From positions 27,045,939 through 27,109,938 of the forward strand of contig OX465104.1 in assembly GCA_949987565.1 (NCBI GenBank): a stretch of 64,000 bases of DNA, read 5' to 3'. The notes beneath the pieces are model-generated. The model was given only the letters and a program-made list of their open reading frames with translations, had not been told where the DNA came from and did not search any database. Position 1 is the stretch's first letter, and each line of letters starts with the position of its first letter. Below are positions 39,601 through 54,220 of this stretch, one piece after another. The translations under genes and the position numbers were made by a program. The DNA comes from Luidia sarsii. Its lineage: Eukaryota > Echinodermata > Asteroidea > Paxillosida > Luidiidae.

Positions 39601-41465
39601 TCCTGCGATGGCAACCCTCCAAACCAAACTGTCGTCCTCTAATCCTGTGACTACAACCCTCCAAACCAAACTGTCGTCCATCGACTCCTGTGACGACAAC
39701 CCTCCAAATGAAACTGTCGTTCGTCGACTCCTGTGACGACAACCCTCCAAACGAAACTGTCGTTTGTCGACTCCTGTGACGACAACCCTCCAAATGAAAC
39801 TGTCGTTGGTCGACTCCTGTGACGACAACCCTCCAAACCAAACTGTCGTCCTCGACTCCTGTGACGGCAACCCTCCAAACCAAACTGTCGTCTGTCAACT
39901 CCTGCGCTGGCAACCCTCCAAACCAAACTGTCGTCCTCTAATCCTGTGACGACAACCCTCCAAACCAAACTGTCGTCCTTCGACTCCTGTGACGACAACC
40001 CTCCAAATGAAACTGTCGTTCGTCGACTCCTGTGACGACAACCCTCCAAACGAAACTGTCGTTCGTCGACTCCTGTGACAACAACCCTCCAAACGAAACT
40101 GTCGTTCAAGACTCCCGTGACGGCAACCCTCCAAACCAAACTGTCGTTCGTCGACTCCTGTGATGGCAACCCTCCAAACCACACTGTCGTCCATCGACTC
40201 CTGTGACGGCAACCCTCCAAACCAAACTGTCATTCGTCGACTCCTGTGATGGCAACCCTCCAAACGAAACTGTCGTTCGTCGACTCCTGTGACGACAACC
40301 CTCCAAACGAAACTGTCGTTCGTCGACTCCTGTGACGACAACCCTCCAAATGAAACTGTCGTTGGTCGACTCCTGTGACGACAACCCTCCAAACAAAACT
40401 GTCGTCCATCGAGTCCTGCGATGCCAACCCTCCAAACCAAACTGTCATTCGTCGACTCCTGTGACGACAACCCTCCAAACCAAACTGTCGTCCTCGACTC
40501 CTGTGACAGCAACCCTCCAAACCAAACTGTCGTCTGTCAACTCCTGCGACGGCAACCCTCCAAACCAAACTGTCGTCCTCTAATCCTGTGGCGACAACCC
40601 TCCCAACCACACTGTCGTCCATCGACTCCTGTGACGACAACCCTCCAAACCAAACTGTCGTCCACCGACTCCTGTGACGGCTACCCTCCGAACCAAGCTG
40701 TCGTCCATCAACTCCTGCGATGGCAACCCTCCAAACCAAACTGTCGTCCTCTAATCCTGTGACTACAACCCTCCAAACCAAACTGTCGTCCATCGACTCC
40801 TGTGACGACTACCCTCCAAATGAAACTGTCGTTCGTCGACTCCTGTGACGACAACCCTCCAAACGAAACTGTCGTTCGTCGACTCCTGTGACGACAACCC
40901 TCCAAATGAAACTGTCGTTGGTCGACTCCTGTGACGGCAACCCTCCAAACCAAACTGTCGTCTGTCAACTCCTGCGATGGCAACCCTCCAAACCAAACTG
41001 TCGTCCTCTAATCCTGTGACGACAACCCTCCAAACCAAACTGTCGTCCTTCGACTCCTGTGACGACAACCCTCCAAATGAAACTGTCGTTCGTCGACTCC
41101 TGTGACGACAACCCTCCAAACGAAACTGTCGTTCGTCGACTCCTGTGACAACAACCCTCCAAACGAAACTGTCGTTCAAGACTCCCGTGACGGCAACCCT
41201 CCAAACCAAACTGTCGTTCGTCGACTCCTGGGATGGCAACCCTCCAAACCACACTGTCGTCCATCGACTCCTGTGACGGCAATCCTCCAAACCAAACTGT
41301 CATTCGTCGACTCCTGTGATGGCAACCCTCCAAACGAAACTGTCGTTCGTCGACTCCTGTGACGACAACCCTCCAAACGAAACTGTCGTTCATCGACTCC
41401 TGTGAGGACAACCCTCCAAATGAAACTGTCGTTGGTCGACTCCTGTGACGACAACCCTCCAAACA
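39600..41465. repeat. About 1.1-kb tandem repeat
   Basis: The stretch from about 39596 recurs from 40708 (offset 1,112), and 39895-40512 recurs at 40965-41540 (offset 1,070, one 42-bp monomer less). Both copies carry the CCTTCGACTCC, TTCAAGACTCCC and TTGGTCGACTCC variants. The TTCAAGACTCCC monomer at about 41178 is the last one in the window. Confidence 0.7.
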
Positions 41466-42196
41466 AAACTGTCGTCCATCGAGTCCTGCGATGCCAACCC
41501 TCCAAACCAAACTGTCGTTCGTCGACTCCTGTGACGGCAACCCTCCAAACCACTCTGTCGTCCATCAACTCCTGTGACGACAACCCTCCAAACCAAACTG
41601 TCGTTCGTCGACTCCTGTGACGGCAACCCTCCCAACCAAACTGTCATCTGTCGACTCCTGTGACGGCAACCCTCCAAACCAAACTGTCGTCCATCGACTC
41701 CTGTGACGGCTACCCTCCGAACCAAGCTGTCGTCTGTCGACTCCTGCGACGGCTACCCTCCCAACCACACTGTCGTCCATCGACTCCTGTGACGACAACC
41801 CTCCAAACCAAACTGTCGTCCACCGACTCCTGTGACGGCTACCCTCCGAACCAAGCTGTCGTCCATCAACTCCTGTGACGGCAACCCTCCAAACCAAACT
41901 GTCGTCTGTCAACTCCTGCGACGGCAACCCTCCCAACCACACTGTCGTCCATCGACTCCTGTGACGACAACCCTCCAAACCAAACTGTCGTCCACCGACT
42001 CCTGTGACGGCTACCCTCCGAACCAAGCTGTCGTCCATCAACTCCTGTGACGGCTACCCTCCGAACCAAACTGCCATCTGTCGACTCCTGCGACGGCAAC
42101 CCTCCCAACCACACTGTCGTCCATCGACTCCTGTGACGACAACCCTCCAAACGAAACTGTCGTTCGTCGACTCCTGTGACGACAACCCTCCAAACC
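41466..42196. repeat. 731-bp tandem duplication, left copy
   Basis: Exactly 17 x 43 bp, matching 42197-42927. It begins at TCGTCCATCGAGTCCTGCGA-type sequence and contains three successive 172-bp four-monomer units (about 41666, 41838 and 42010). One difference is GGCTACCCTCCCAACC near 41751 against GGCAACCCTCCCAACC in the right copy. Confidence 0.85.
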
Positions 42197-42927
42197 AAAC
42201 TGTCGTCCATCGAGTCCTGCGATGCCAACCCTCCAAACCAAACTGTCGTTCGTCGACTCCTGTGACGGCAACCCTCCAAACCACTCTGTCGTCCATCAAC
42301 TCCTGTGACGACAACCCTCCAAACCAAACTGTCGTTCGTCGACTCCTGTGACGGCAACCCTCCCAACCAAACTGTCATCTGTCGACTCCTGTGACGGCAA
42401 CCCTCCAAACCAAACTGTCGTCCATCGACTCCTGTGACGGCTACCCTCCAAACCAAGCTGTCGTCTGTCGACTCCTGCGACGGCAACCCTCCCAACCACA
42501 CTGTCGTCCATCGACTCCTGTGACGACAACCCTCCAAACCAAACTGTCGTCCACCGACTCCTGTGACGGCTACCCTCCGAACCAAGCTGTCGTCCATCAA
42601 CTCCTGTGACGGCAACCCTCCAAACCAAACTGTCGTCTGTCAACTCCTGCGACGGCAACCCTCCCAACCACACTGTCGTCCATCGGCTCCTGTGACGACA
42701 ACCCTCCAAACCAAACTGTCGTCCACCGACTCCTGTGACGGCTACCCTCCGAACCAAGCTGTCGTCCATCAACTCCTGTGACGGCTACCCTCCGAACCAA
42801 ACTGCCATCTGTCGACTCCTGCGACGGCAACCCTCCCAACCACACTGTCGTCCATCGACTCCTGTGACGACAACCCTCCAAACGAAACTGTCGTTCGTCG
42901 ACTCCTGTGACGACAACCCTCCAAACG
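42197..42927. repeat. 731-bp tandem duplication, right copy
   Basis: Direct neighbour of the left copy. The sequences part at the right end, where this copy goes on to GTCATCCTCGACTCC. Its last 0.28 kb is already part of the first 3,946-bp HOR unit. Confidence 0.85.
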
Positions 42928-45900
42928 AAACTGTCATCCTCGACTCCTGTGACGGCAACCCTCCAAACGAAACTGTCGTTCGTCGACTCCTGTGACGACA
43001 ACCCTCAAAACCAAACTGTCGTCCTCGACTCCTGTGACGGCAACCCTCCAAATCAAACTGTCGTCTGTCAACTCCTGCGATGGTAACCCTCCAAACCAAA
43101 CTGTCGTCCTCTAATCCTGTGACGACAACCCTCCAAACCAAACTGTCGTCCATCGACTCCTGTGACGACAACCCTCCAAATGAAACTGTCGTTCGTCGAC
43201 TCCTGTGACGACAACCCTCCAAACGAAACTGTCGTTCGTGGACTCCTGTGACAACAACCCTCCAAACCAAACTGTCGTCCATCGACTCCTGTGACGGCAA
43301 CCCTCCAAACCAAACTGTCGTTCGTCGACTCCTGTGACGACAACCCTCCAAACAAAACTGTCGTCCATCGCCTCCTGTGACGGCAACCCTCCAAACCAAA
43401 CTGTCGTTCGTCGACTCCTGTGACAACAACCCTCCAAACAAAACTGTCGTCCATCGACTCCTGTGACAACAACCCTCCAAACCAAACTGTCGTTCGTCGA
43501 CTCCTGTGACGACAACCCTCCACACCAAACTGTCGTCCATCGACTCCTGTGACGGCAACCCTCCAAAGCAAACTGTCGTCCTCGAGTCCTGCGACGGCAA
43601 CCCTCCAAACAAAACTGTCGTCCATCGACTTCTGTGACGGCAACCCTCCAAACCAAACTGTCGTCCATCGACTCCTGTGACGACAACCCTCCAAACCAAA
43701 CTGTCGTCCATCGACTCCTGTGACGGCAACCCTCCAAACGAAACTGTCGTTCGTCGACTCCTGTGACGACAACCCTCCAAACCAAACTGCCTTCCTTCGA
43801 CTCCTGTGACGGCAACCCTCCAAACGAAACTGTCGTTTGTCGACTCCTGTGACGGCAACCCTCTAAACAAAACTGCCTTCTGTCAACTCTTGTGACGGCA
43901 ACCCTGTAAACGAAACTGTTGTCTGTCGACTCCTGTGACGGCAACCCTCGAAACAAACTGTCGTCCACCGACTCCTGTGACGGCAACCCTCCAAACCAAA
44001 CTGTCGTCTGTCGACTCCTGCGACGGCAACCCTCCAAACTACACTGTCGTCCATCGACTCCTGTGATGACAACCCTCCAAACCAAACTGTCGTCCATCGA
44101 GTCTTGCGACGGCAACCCTCCAAACCAAACTGTCGTCCGGCGAATCCTGTGACAACAACCCTCCAAACCAAACTGTCGTCCATCGAGTCCTGCGATGACA
44201 ACCCTCCAAACGAAACTATCGTTCGTTGACTCCTGTGACGGCAACCCTCCAAACCAAACTGTCGTTCCTCGACTCCTGTGACGGCAACCCTCCCAACCAA
44301 ACTGTCGTCTGTCGACTCCTGTGACGGCAACCCTCCAAACCAAACTGTTGTCCATCGACTCCTGTGACGGCAACCCTCCAAACCAAACTTTCGTCCATCG
44401 ACTCCTGTGACGGCAACCCTCCAAACCAAACTGTCGTTCGTCGACTCCTGTGACGGCAACCCTCCAAAGCAAACTGTCGTCCATTGACTCCTGTGACGAC
44501 AACCCTCCAAACCAAACTGTCGTCCTTCGAGTCCTGCAACGGCAACCCTCCAAACCAAACTATCGTTCGTCGACTCCTGTGACGACAACCCTCCAAACGA
44601 AACTGTCGTTCGTCGACTCCTGTGACGACAACCCTCCAAACCAAACTGTCATCCTCGACTCCTGTGACGGCAACCCTCCAAACCAAACTGTCGTTCGTCG
44701 ACTCCTGTGACGGGAACCCTCCAAACCAAACTGTCGTCTTTCGACTCCTGCGACGGCAACCCTCCAAACCACACTGTCGTCCATAGACTCCTGTGACGAC
44801 AACCCTCCAAACCAAACTGTCGTCCATCGAGTCTTGCGACGGCAACCCTCCGAACCAAACTGTCGTCCGGCGAATCCTGTGACAACAACCCTCCAAACCA
44901 AACTGTCGTCCATCGAGTCCTGCGATGACAACCCTCCAAACGAAACTATCTTTCGTCGACTCCTGTGACAACAACCCTCCAAAGGAAACTGCCGTCCATC
45001 GACTCCTTTGACGGCAACCCTCCAAACCAAACTGTCGTCCTCGAGTCCTGCGACGACAACCCTCCAAACCAAACTGTCGTCAGTCGACTCCTGCGATGGC
45101 AACCCTTCAAACAAAGCCGTCGTCCTCGAATCCTGTGACGACAACCCTCCAAACCAAACTGTCGTTCGTCGACTCCTGTGATGGCAACCCTCCAAACGAA
45201 ACTGTCGTTCGTCGACTCCTGTGACGACAACCCTCCAAACGAAACTGTCGTTCGTCGACTCCTGTGACGACAACCCTCCAAATGAAACTGTCGTTGGTCG
45301 ACTCCTGTGACGACAACCCTCCAAACAAAACTGTCGTCCATCGAGTCCTGCGATGGCAACCCTCCAAACCAAACTGTCGTTCGTCGACTCCTGTGATGGC
45401 AACCCTCCAAACCACACTGTCGTCCATCAACTCCTGTGACGACAACCCTCCAAACCAAACTGTCGTCCATCGACTCCTGTGACGGCAACCCTCCCTACCA
45501 AACTGTCGTCTGTCGACTCCTGTGACGGCAACCCTCAAAACAAATTGTCGTCCATCGACTCCTGTGACGGCAAGCCTCCAAACCAAACTGTCGTCCATCA
45601 ACTCCTGTGACGACAACCCTCCAAACCAAACTGTCGTCCCTCGACTCCTGTGACGGCAACCCTCCAAACCAAACTGTCGTCTGTCGACTCCTGTGACGGC
45701 AACCCTCCAAACCAAACTGTCGTCCATCGACTCCTGCGACGGCAACCCTTCAAACCAAACTGTCGTCCATCGACTCCTGTGACGGCAACCCTCCAAACCA
45801 AACTGTCGTCCATCAACTCCTGTGACGGCAACCCTCCAAACCAAACTGTTGTCCATCGACTCCTGTGACGGCAACCCTCCAAACCAAACTGTCGTCCATC

Positions 45901-46589
45901 GACTCCTTTGACAGCAACCCTCCAAACCAAACTGTCGTCTGTCAACTCCTGCGATGGCAACCCTCCAAACCAAACTGTCGTCCTCTAATCCTGTGACGAC
46001 AACCCTCCAAACCAAACTGTCGTCCATCGACTCCTGTGACGACAACCCTCCAAACGAAACTGTCGTTCGTCGACTCCTGTGACGACAACCCTCCCAACGA
46101 AACTGTCGTTCGTCGACTCCTGTGACAACAACCCTCCAAACCAAACTGTCGTCCATCGACTCCTGTGACGGCAACCCTCCAAACCAAACTGTCGTTCGTC
46201 GACTCCTGTGACGGCAACCCTCCAAACCAAACTGTCGTCCATCAACTCCTGTGACGGCAACCCTCCAAACCAAACTGTAGTCCATCGACTCCTGTGACGG
46301 CAACCCTCCAAACCAAACTGTCGTCCATCGAGTCCTGCGATGCCAACCCTCCAAACCAAACTGTCGTTCGTCGACTCCTGTGACGGCAACCCTCCAAACC
46401 ACTCTGTCGTCCATCAACTCCTGTGACGACAACCCTCCAAACCAAACTGTCGTTCGTCGACTCCTGTGACGGCAACCCTCCCAACCAAACTGTCATCTGT
46501 CGACTCCTGTGACGGCAACCCTCCAAACCAAACTGTCGTCCATCGACTCCTGTGACGGCTACCCTCCGAACCAAGCTGTCGTCTGTCGA
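42644..46589. repeat. 3,946-bp HOR, unit 1
   Basis: About 92 monomers. The segment recurs at +3,946 and +7,892 with very few differences. It holds the first AACTGCCTTCCTTCGACTCC monomer (about 43,790), the ACACCAAACTG monomer, the CGCCTCCTG monomer, GTCCATAGACTCC and the CGAAACAAACTG monomer, none of which I find left of 42.6 kb. A difference from unit 2 is GACAACAACC near 43465 against GACGGCAACC near 47411. Confidence 0.9.
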
Positions 46590-49500
46590 CTCCTGCGACG
46601 GCAACCCTCCCAACCACACTGTCGTCCATCGACTCCTGTGACGACAACCCTCCAAACCAAACTGTCGTCCACCGACTCCTGTGACGGCTACCCTCCGAAC
46701 CAAGCTGTCGTCCATCAACTCCTGTGACGGCTACCCTCCGAACCAAACTGCCATCTGTCGACTCCTGCGACGGCAACCCTCCCAACCACACTGTCGTCCA
46801 TCGACTCCTGTGACGACAACCCTCCAAACGAAACTGTCGTTCGTCGACTCCTGTGACGACAACCCTCCAAACGAAACTGTCATCCTCGACTCCTGTGACG
46901 GCAACCCTCCAAACGAAACTGTCGTTCGTCGACTCCTGTGACGACAACCCTCAAAACCAAACTGTCGTCCTCGACTCCTGTGACGGCAACCCTCCAAATC
47001 AAACTGTCGTCTGTCAACTCCTGCGATGGTAACCCTCCAAACCAAACTGTCGTCCTCTAATCCTGTGACGACAACCCTCCAAACCAAACTGTCGTCCATC
47101 GACTCCTGTGACGACAACCCTCCAAATGAAACTGTCGTTCGTCGACTCCTGTGACGACAACCCTCCAAACGAAACTGTCGTTCGTGGACTCCTGTGACAA
47201 CAACCCTCCAAACCAAACTGTCGTCCATCGACTCCTGTGACGGCAACCCTCCAAACCAAACTGTCGTTCGTCGACTCCTGTGACGACAACCCTCCAAACA
47301 AAACTGTCGTCCATCGCCTCCTGTGACGGCAACCCTCCAAACCAAACTGTCGTTCGTCGACTCCTGTGACAACAACCCTCCAAACAAAACTGTCGTCCAT
47401 CGACTCCTGTGACGGCAACCCTCCAAACCAAACTGTCGTTCGTCGACTCCTGTGACGACAACCCTCCACACCAAACTGTCGTCCATCGACTCCTGTGACG
47501 GCAACCCTCCAAAGCAAACTGTCGTCCTCGAGTCCTGCGACGGCAACCCTCCAAACAAAACTGTCGTCCATCGACTTCTGTGACGGCAACCCTCCAAACC
47601 AAACTGTCGTCCATCGACTCCTGTGACGACAACCCTCCAAACCAAACTGTCGTCCATCGACTCCTGTGACGGCAACCCTCCAAACGAAACTGTCGTTCGT
47701 CGACTCCTGTGACGACAACCCTCCAAACCAAACTGCCTTCCTTCGACTCCTGTGACGGCAACCCTCCAAACGAAACTGTCGTTTGTCGACTCCTGTGACG
47801 GCAACCCTCTAAACAAAACTGCCTTCTGTCAACTCTTGTGACGGCAACCCTGTAAACGAAACTGTTGTCTGTCGACTCCTGTGACGGCAACCCTCGAAAC
47901 AAACTGTCGTCCACCGACTCCTGTGACGGCAACCCTCCAAACCAAACTGTCGTCTGTCGACTCCTGCGACGGCAACCCTCCAAACTACACTGTCGTCCAT
48001 CGACTCCTGTGATGACAACCCTCCAAACCAAACTGTCGTCCATCGAGTCTTGCGACGGCAACCCTCCAAACCAAACTGTCGTCCGGCGAATCCTGTGACA
48101 ACAACCCTCCAAACCAAACTGTCGTCCATCGAGTCCTGCGATGACAACCCTCCAAACGAAACTATCGTTCGTTGACTCCTGTGACGGCAACCCTCCAAAC
48201 CAAACTGTCGTTCCTCGACTCCTGTGACGGCAACCCTCCCAACCAAACTGTCGTCTGTCGACTCCTGTGACGGCAACCCTCCAAACCAAACTGTTGTCCA
48301 TCGACTCCTGTGACGGCAACCCTCCAAACCAAACTTTCGTCCATCGACTCCTGTGACGGCAACCCTCCAAACCAAACTGTCGTTCGTCGACTCCTGTGAC
48401 GGCAACCCTCCAAAGCAAACTGTCGTCCATTGACTCCTGTGACGACAACCCTCCAAACCAAACTGTCGTCCTTCGAGTCCTGCAACGGCAACCCTCCAAA
48501 CCAAACTATCGTTCGTCGACTCCTGTGACGACAACCCTCCAAACGAAACTGTCGTTCGTCGACTCCTGTGACGACAACCCTCCAAACCAAACTGTCATCC
48601 TCGACTCCTGTGACGGCAACCCTCCAAACCAAACTGTCGTTCGTCGACTCCTGTGACGGGAACCCTCCAAACCAAACTGTCGTCTTTCGACTCCTGCGAC
48701 GGCAACCCTCCAAACCACACTGTCGTCCATAGACTCCTGTGACGACAACCCTCCAAACCAAACTGTCGTCCATCGAGTCTTGCGACGGCAACCCTCCGAA
48801 CCAAACTGTCGTCCGGCGAATCCTGTGACAACAACCCTCCAAACCAAACTGTCGTCCATCGAGTCCTGCGATGACAACCCTCCAAACGAAACTATCTTTC
48901 GTCGACTCCTGTGACAACAACCCTCCAAAGGAAACTGCCGTCCATCGACTCCTTTGACGGCAACCCTCCAAACCAAACTGTCGTCCTCGAGTCCTGCGAC
49001 GACAACCCTCCAAACCAAACTGTCGTCAGTCGACTCCTGCGATGGCAACCCTTCAAACAAAGCCGTCGTCCTCGAATCCTGTGACGACAACCCTCCAAAC
49101 CAAACTGTCGTTCGTCGACTCCTGTGATGGCAACCCTCCAAACGAAACTGTCGTTCGTCGACTCCTGTGACGACAACCCTCCAAACGAAACTGTCGTTCG
49201 TCGACTCCTGTGACGACAACCCTCCAAATGAAACTGTCGTTGGTCGACTCCTGTGACGACAACCCTCCAAACAAAACTGTCGTCCATCGAGTCCTGCGAT
49301 GGCAACCCTCCAAACCAAACTGTCGTTCGTCGACTCCTGTGATGGCAACCCTCCAAACCACACTGTCGTCCATCAACTCCTGTGACGACAACCCTCCAAA
49401 CCAAACTGTCGTCCATCGACTCCTGTGACGGCAACCCTCCCTACCAAACTGTCGTCTGTCGACTCCTGTGACGGCAACCCTCAAAACAAATTGTCGTCCA

Positions 49501-50535
49501 TCGACTCCTGTGACGGCAAGCCTCCAAACCAAACTGTCGTCCATCAACTCCTGTGACGACAACCCTCCAAACCAAACTGTCGTCCCTCGACTCCTGTGAC
49601 GGCAACCCTCCAAACCAAACTGTCGTCTGTCGACTCCTGTGACGGCAACCCTCCAAACCAAACTGTCGTCCATCGACTCCTGCGACGGCAACCCTTCAAA
49701 CCAAACTGTCGTCCATCGACTCCTGTGACGGCAACCCTCCAAACCAAACTGTCGTCCATCAACTCCTGTGACGGCAACCCTCCAAACCAAACTGTTGTCC
49801 ATCGACTCCTGTGACGGCAACCCTCCAAACCAAACTGTCGTCCATCGACTCCTTTGACAGCAACCCTCCAAACCAAACTGTCGTCTGTCAACTCCTGCGA
49901 TGGCAACCCTCCAAACCAAACTGTCGTCCTCTAATCCTGTGACGACAACCCTCCAAACCAAACTGTCGTCCATCGACTCCTGTGACGACAACCCTCCAAA
50001 CGAAACTGTCGTTCGTCGACTCCTGTGACGACAACCCTCCCAACGAAACTGTCGTTCGTCGACTCCTGTGACAACAACCCTCCAAACCAAACTGTCGTCC
50101 ATCGACTCCTGTGACGGCAACCCTCCAAACCAAACTGTCGTTCGTCGACTCCTGTGACGGCAACCCTCCAAACCAAACTGTCGTCCATCAACTCCTGTGA
50201 CGGCAACCCTCCAAACCAAACTGTAGTCCATCGACTCCTGTGACGGCAACCCTCCAAACCAAACTGTCGTCCATCGAGTCCTGCGATGCCAACCCTCCAA
50301 ACCAAACTGTCGTTCGTCGACTCCTGTGACGGCAACCCTCCAAACCACTCTGTCGTCCATCAACTCCTGTGACGACAACCCTCCAAACCAAACTGTCGTT
50401 CGTCGACTCCTGTGACGGCAACCCTCCCAACCAAACTGTCATCTGTCGACTCCTGTGACGGCAACCCTCCAAACCAAACTGTCGTCCATCGACTCCTGTG
50501 ACGGCTACCCTCCGAACCAAGCTGTCGTCTGTCGA
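46590..50535. repeat. 3,946-bp HOR, unit 2
   Basis: Near-identical to unit 1 across its length, with the 172-bp four-monomer units at its start (46.5-46.9 kb) and the GTAGTCCATCGACTCC monomer near its end (50.22 kb). Confidence 0.9.
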
Positions 50536-53500
50536 CTCCTGCGACGGCAACCCTCCCAACCACACTGTCGTCCATCGACTCCTGTGACGACAACCCTCCA
50601 AACCAAACTGTCGTCCACCGACTCCTGTGACGGCTACCCTCCGAACCAAGCTGTCGTCCATCAACTCCTGTGACGGCTACCCTCCGAACCAAACTGCCAT
50701 CTGTCGACTCCTGCGACGGCAACCCTCCCAACCACACTGTCGTCCATCGACTCCTGTGACGACAACCCTCCAAACGAAACTGTCGTTCGTCGACTCCTGT
50801 GACGACAACCCTCCAAACGAAACTGTCATCCTCGACTCCTGTGACGGCAACCCTCCAAACGAAACTGTCGTTCGTCGACTCCTGTGACGACAACCCTCAA
50901 AACCAAACTGTCGTCCTCGACTCCTGTGACGGCAACCCTCCAAACCAAACTGTCGTCTGTCAACTCCTGCGATGGTAACCCTCCAAACCAAACTGTCGTC
51001 CTCTAATCCTGTGACGATAATCCTCCAAACCAAACTGTCGTCCATCGACTCCTGTGACGACAACCCTCCAAATGAAACTGTCGTTCGTCGACTCCTGTGA
51101 CGACAACCCTCCAAACGAAACTGTCGTTCGTGGACTCCTGTGACAACAACCCTCCAAACCAAACTGTCGTCCATCGACTCCTGTGACGGCAACCCTCCAA
51201 ACCAAACTGTCGTTCGTCGACTCCTGTGACGACAACCCTCCAAACAAAACTGTCGTCCATCGCCTCCTGTGACGGCAACCCTCCAAACCAAACTGTCGTT
51301 CGTCGACTCCTGTGACAACAACCCTCCAAACAAAACTGTTGTTCATCGACTCCTGTGACGGCAACCCTCCAAACCAAACTGTCGTTCGTCGACTCCTGTG
51401 ACGACAACCCTCCACACCAAACTGTCGTCCATCGACTCCTGTGACGGCAACCCTCCAAAGCAAACTGTCGTCCTCGAGTCCTGCGACGGCAACCCTCCAA
51501 ACAAAACTGTCGTCCATCGACTTCTGTGACGGCAACCCTCCAAACCAAACTGTCGTCCATCGACTCCTGTGACGACAACCCTCCAAACCAAACTGTCGTC
51601 CATCGACTCCTGTGACGGCAACCCTCCAAACGAAACTGTCGTTCGTCGACTCCTGTGACGACAACCCTCCAAACCAAACTGCCTTCCTTCGACTCCTGTG
51701 ACGGCAACCCTCCAAACGAAACTGTCGTTTGTCGACTCCTGTGACGGCAACCCTCTAAACAAAACTGCCTTCTGTCAACTCTTGTGACGGCAACCCTGTA
51801 AACGAAACTGTCGTCTGTCGACTCCTGTGACGGCAACCCTCGAAACAAACTGTCGTCCACCGACTCCTGTGACGGCAACCCTCCAAACCAAACTGTCGTC
51901 TGTCGACTCCTGCGACGGCAACCCTCCAAACTACACTGTCGTCCATCGACTCCTGTGACGACAACCCTCCAAACCAAACTGTCGTCCATCGAGTCTTGCG
52001 ACGGCAACCCTCCAAACCAAACTGTCGTCCGGCGAATCCTGTGACAACAACCCTCCAAACCAAACTGTCGTCCATCGAGTCCTGCGATGACAACCCTCCA
52101 AACGAAACTATCGTTCGTCGACTCCTGTGACGGCAACCCTCCAAACCAAACTGTCGTTCCTCGACTCCTGTGACGGCAACCCTCCCAACCAAACTGTCGT
52201 CTGTCGACTCCTGTGACGGCAACCCTCCAAACCAAACTGTTGTCCATCGACTCCTGTGACGGCAACCCTCCAAACCAAACTTTCGTCCATCGACTCCTGT
52301 GACGGCAACCCTCCAAACCAAACTGTCGTTCGTCGACTCCTGTGACGGCAACCCTCCAAAGCAAACTGTCGTCCATCGACTCTGTGACGACAACCCTCCA
52401 AACCAAACTGTCGTCCTTCGAGTCCTGCAACGGCAACCCTCCAAACCAAACTATCGTTCGTCGACTCCTGTGACGACAACCCTCCAAACGAAACTGTCGT
52501 TCGTCGACTCCTGTGACGACAACCCTCCAAACCAAACTGTCATCCTCGACTCCTGTGACGGCAACCCTCCTAACGAAACTGTCGTTCGTCGACTCCTGTG
52601 ACGGCAACCCTCCAAACCAAACTGTCGTCTTTCGACTCCTGCGACGGCAACCCTCCAAACCACACTGTCGTCCATAGACTCCTGTGACGACAACCCTCCA
52701 AACCAAACTGTCGTCCATCGAGTCTTGCGACGGCAACCCTCCGAACCAAACTGTCGTCCGGCGAATCCTGTGACAACAACCCTCCAAACCAAACTGTCGT
52801 CCATCGAGTCCTGCGATGACAACCCTCCAAACGAAACTATCTTTCGTCGACTCCTGTGACAACAACCCTCCAAAGGAAACTGCCGTCCATCGACTCCTTT
52901 GACGGCAACCCTCCAAACCAAACTGTCGTCCTCGAGTCCTGCGACGACAACCCTCCAAACCAAACTGTCGTCAGTCGACTCCTGCGATGGCAACCCTTCA
53001 AACAAAGCCGTCGTCCTCGAATCCTGTGACGACAACCCTCCAAACCAAACTGTCGTTCGTCGACTCCTGTGATGGCAACCCTCCAAACGAAACTGTCGTT
53101 CGTCGACTCCTGTGACGACAACCCTCCAAACGAAACTGTCGTTCGTCGACTCCTGTGACGACAACCCTCCAAATGAAACTGTCGTTGGTCGACTCCTGTG
53201 ACGACAACCCTCCAAACAAAACTGTCGTCCATCGAGTCCTGCGATGGCAACCCTCCAAACCAAACTGTCGTTCGTCGACTCCTGTGACGGCAACCCTCCA
53301 AACCACACTGTCGTCCATCAACTCCTGTGACGACAACCCTCCAAACCAAACTGTCGTCCATCGACTCCTGTGACGGCAACCCTCCCTACCAAACTGTCGT
53401 CTGTCGACTCCTGTGACGGCAACCCTCAAAACAAACTGTCGTCCATCGACTCCTGTGACGGCAAGCCTCCAAACCAAACTGTCGTCCATCAACTCCTGTG

Positions 53501-54220
53501 ACGACAACCCTCCAAACCAAACTGTCGTCCCTCGACTCCTGTGACGGCAACCCTCCAAACCAAACTGTCGTCTGTTGACTCCTGTGACGGCAACCCTCCA
53601 AACCAAACTGTCGTCCATCGACTCCTGCGACGGCAACCCTCCAAACCAAACTGTCGTCCATCGACTCCTGTGACGGCAACCCTCCAAACTAAACTGTCGT
53701 CCATCAACTCCTGTGACGGCAACCCTCCAAACCAAACTGTTGTCCATCGACTCCTGTGACGGCAACCCTCCAAACCAAACTGTCGTCCATCGACTCCTTT
53801 GACAGCAACCCTCCAAACCAAACTGTCGTCTGTCAACTCCTGCGATGGCAACCCTCCAAACCAAACTGTCGTCCTCTAATCCTGTGACGACAACCCTCCA
53901 AACCAAACTGTCGTCCATCGACTCCTGTGACGACAACCCTCCAAACGAAACTGTCGTTCGTCGACTCCTGTGACGACAACCCTCCCAACGAAACTGTCGT
54001 TCGTCGACTCCTGTGACAACAACCCTCCAAACCAAACTGTCGTCCATCGACTCCTGTGACGGCAACCCTCCAAACCAAACTGTCGTTCGTCGACTCCTGT
54101 GACGGCAACCCTCCAAACCAAACTGTCGTCCATCAACTCCTGTGACGGCAACCCTCCAAACCAAACTGTAGTCCATCGACTCCTGTGACGGCAACCCTCC
54201 AAACCAAACTGTCGTCCATC
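50536..54220. repeat. 3,946-bp HOR, unit 3 (incomplete)
   Basis: Follows unit 2 at 3,946 bp and then 3,945 bp after loss of one C in CATCGACTCTGTGACGAC near 52381. Private changes include GATAATCC near 51017, TTGTTCATCGACTCC near 51340 and GACGGCAACC in place of GACGGGAACC near 52602. Collinearity with unit 2 stops near 54221, where the sequence switches to a position matching 51.18 kb (offset 3,045). Confidence 0.88.
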
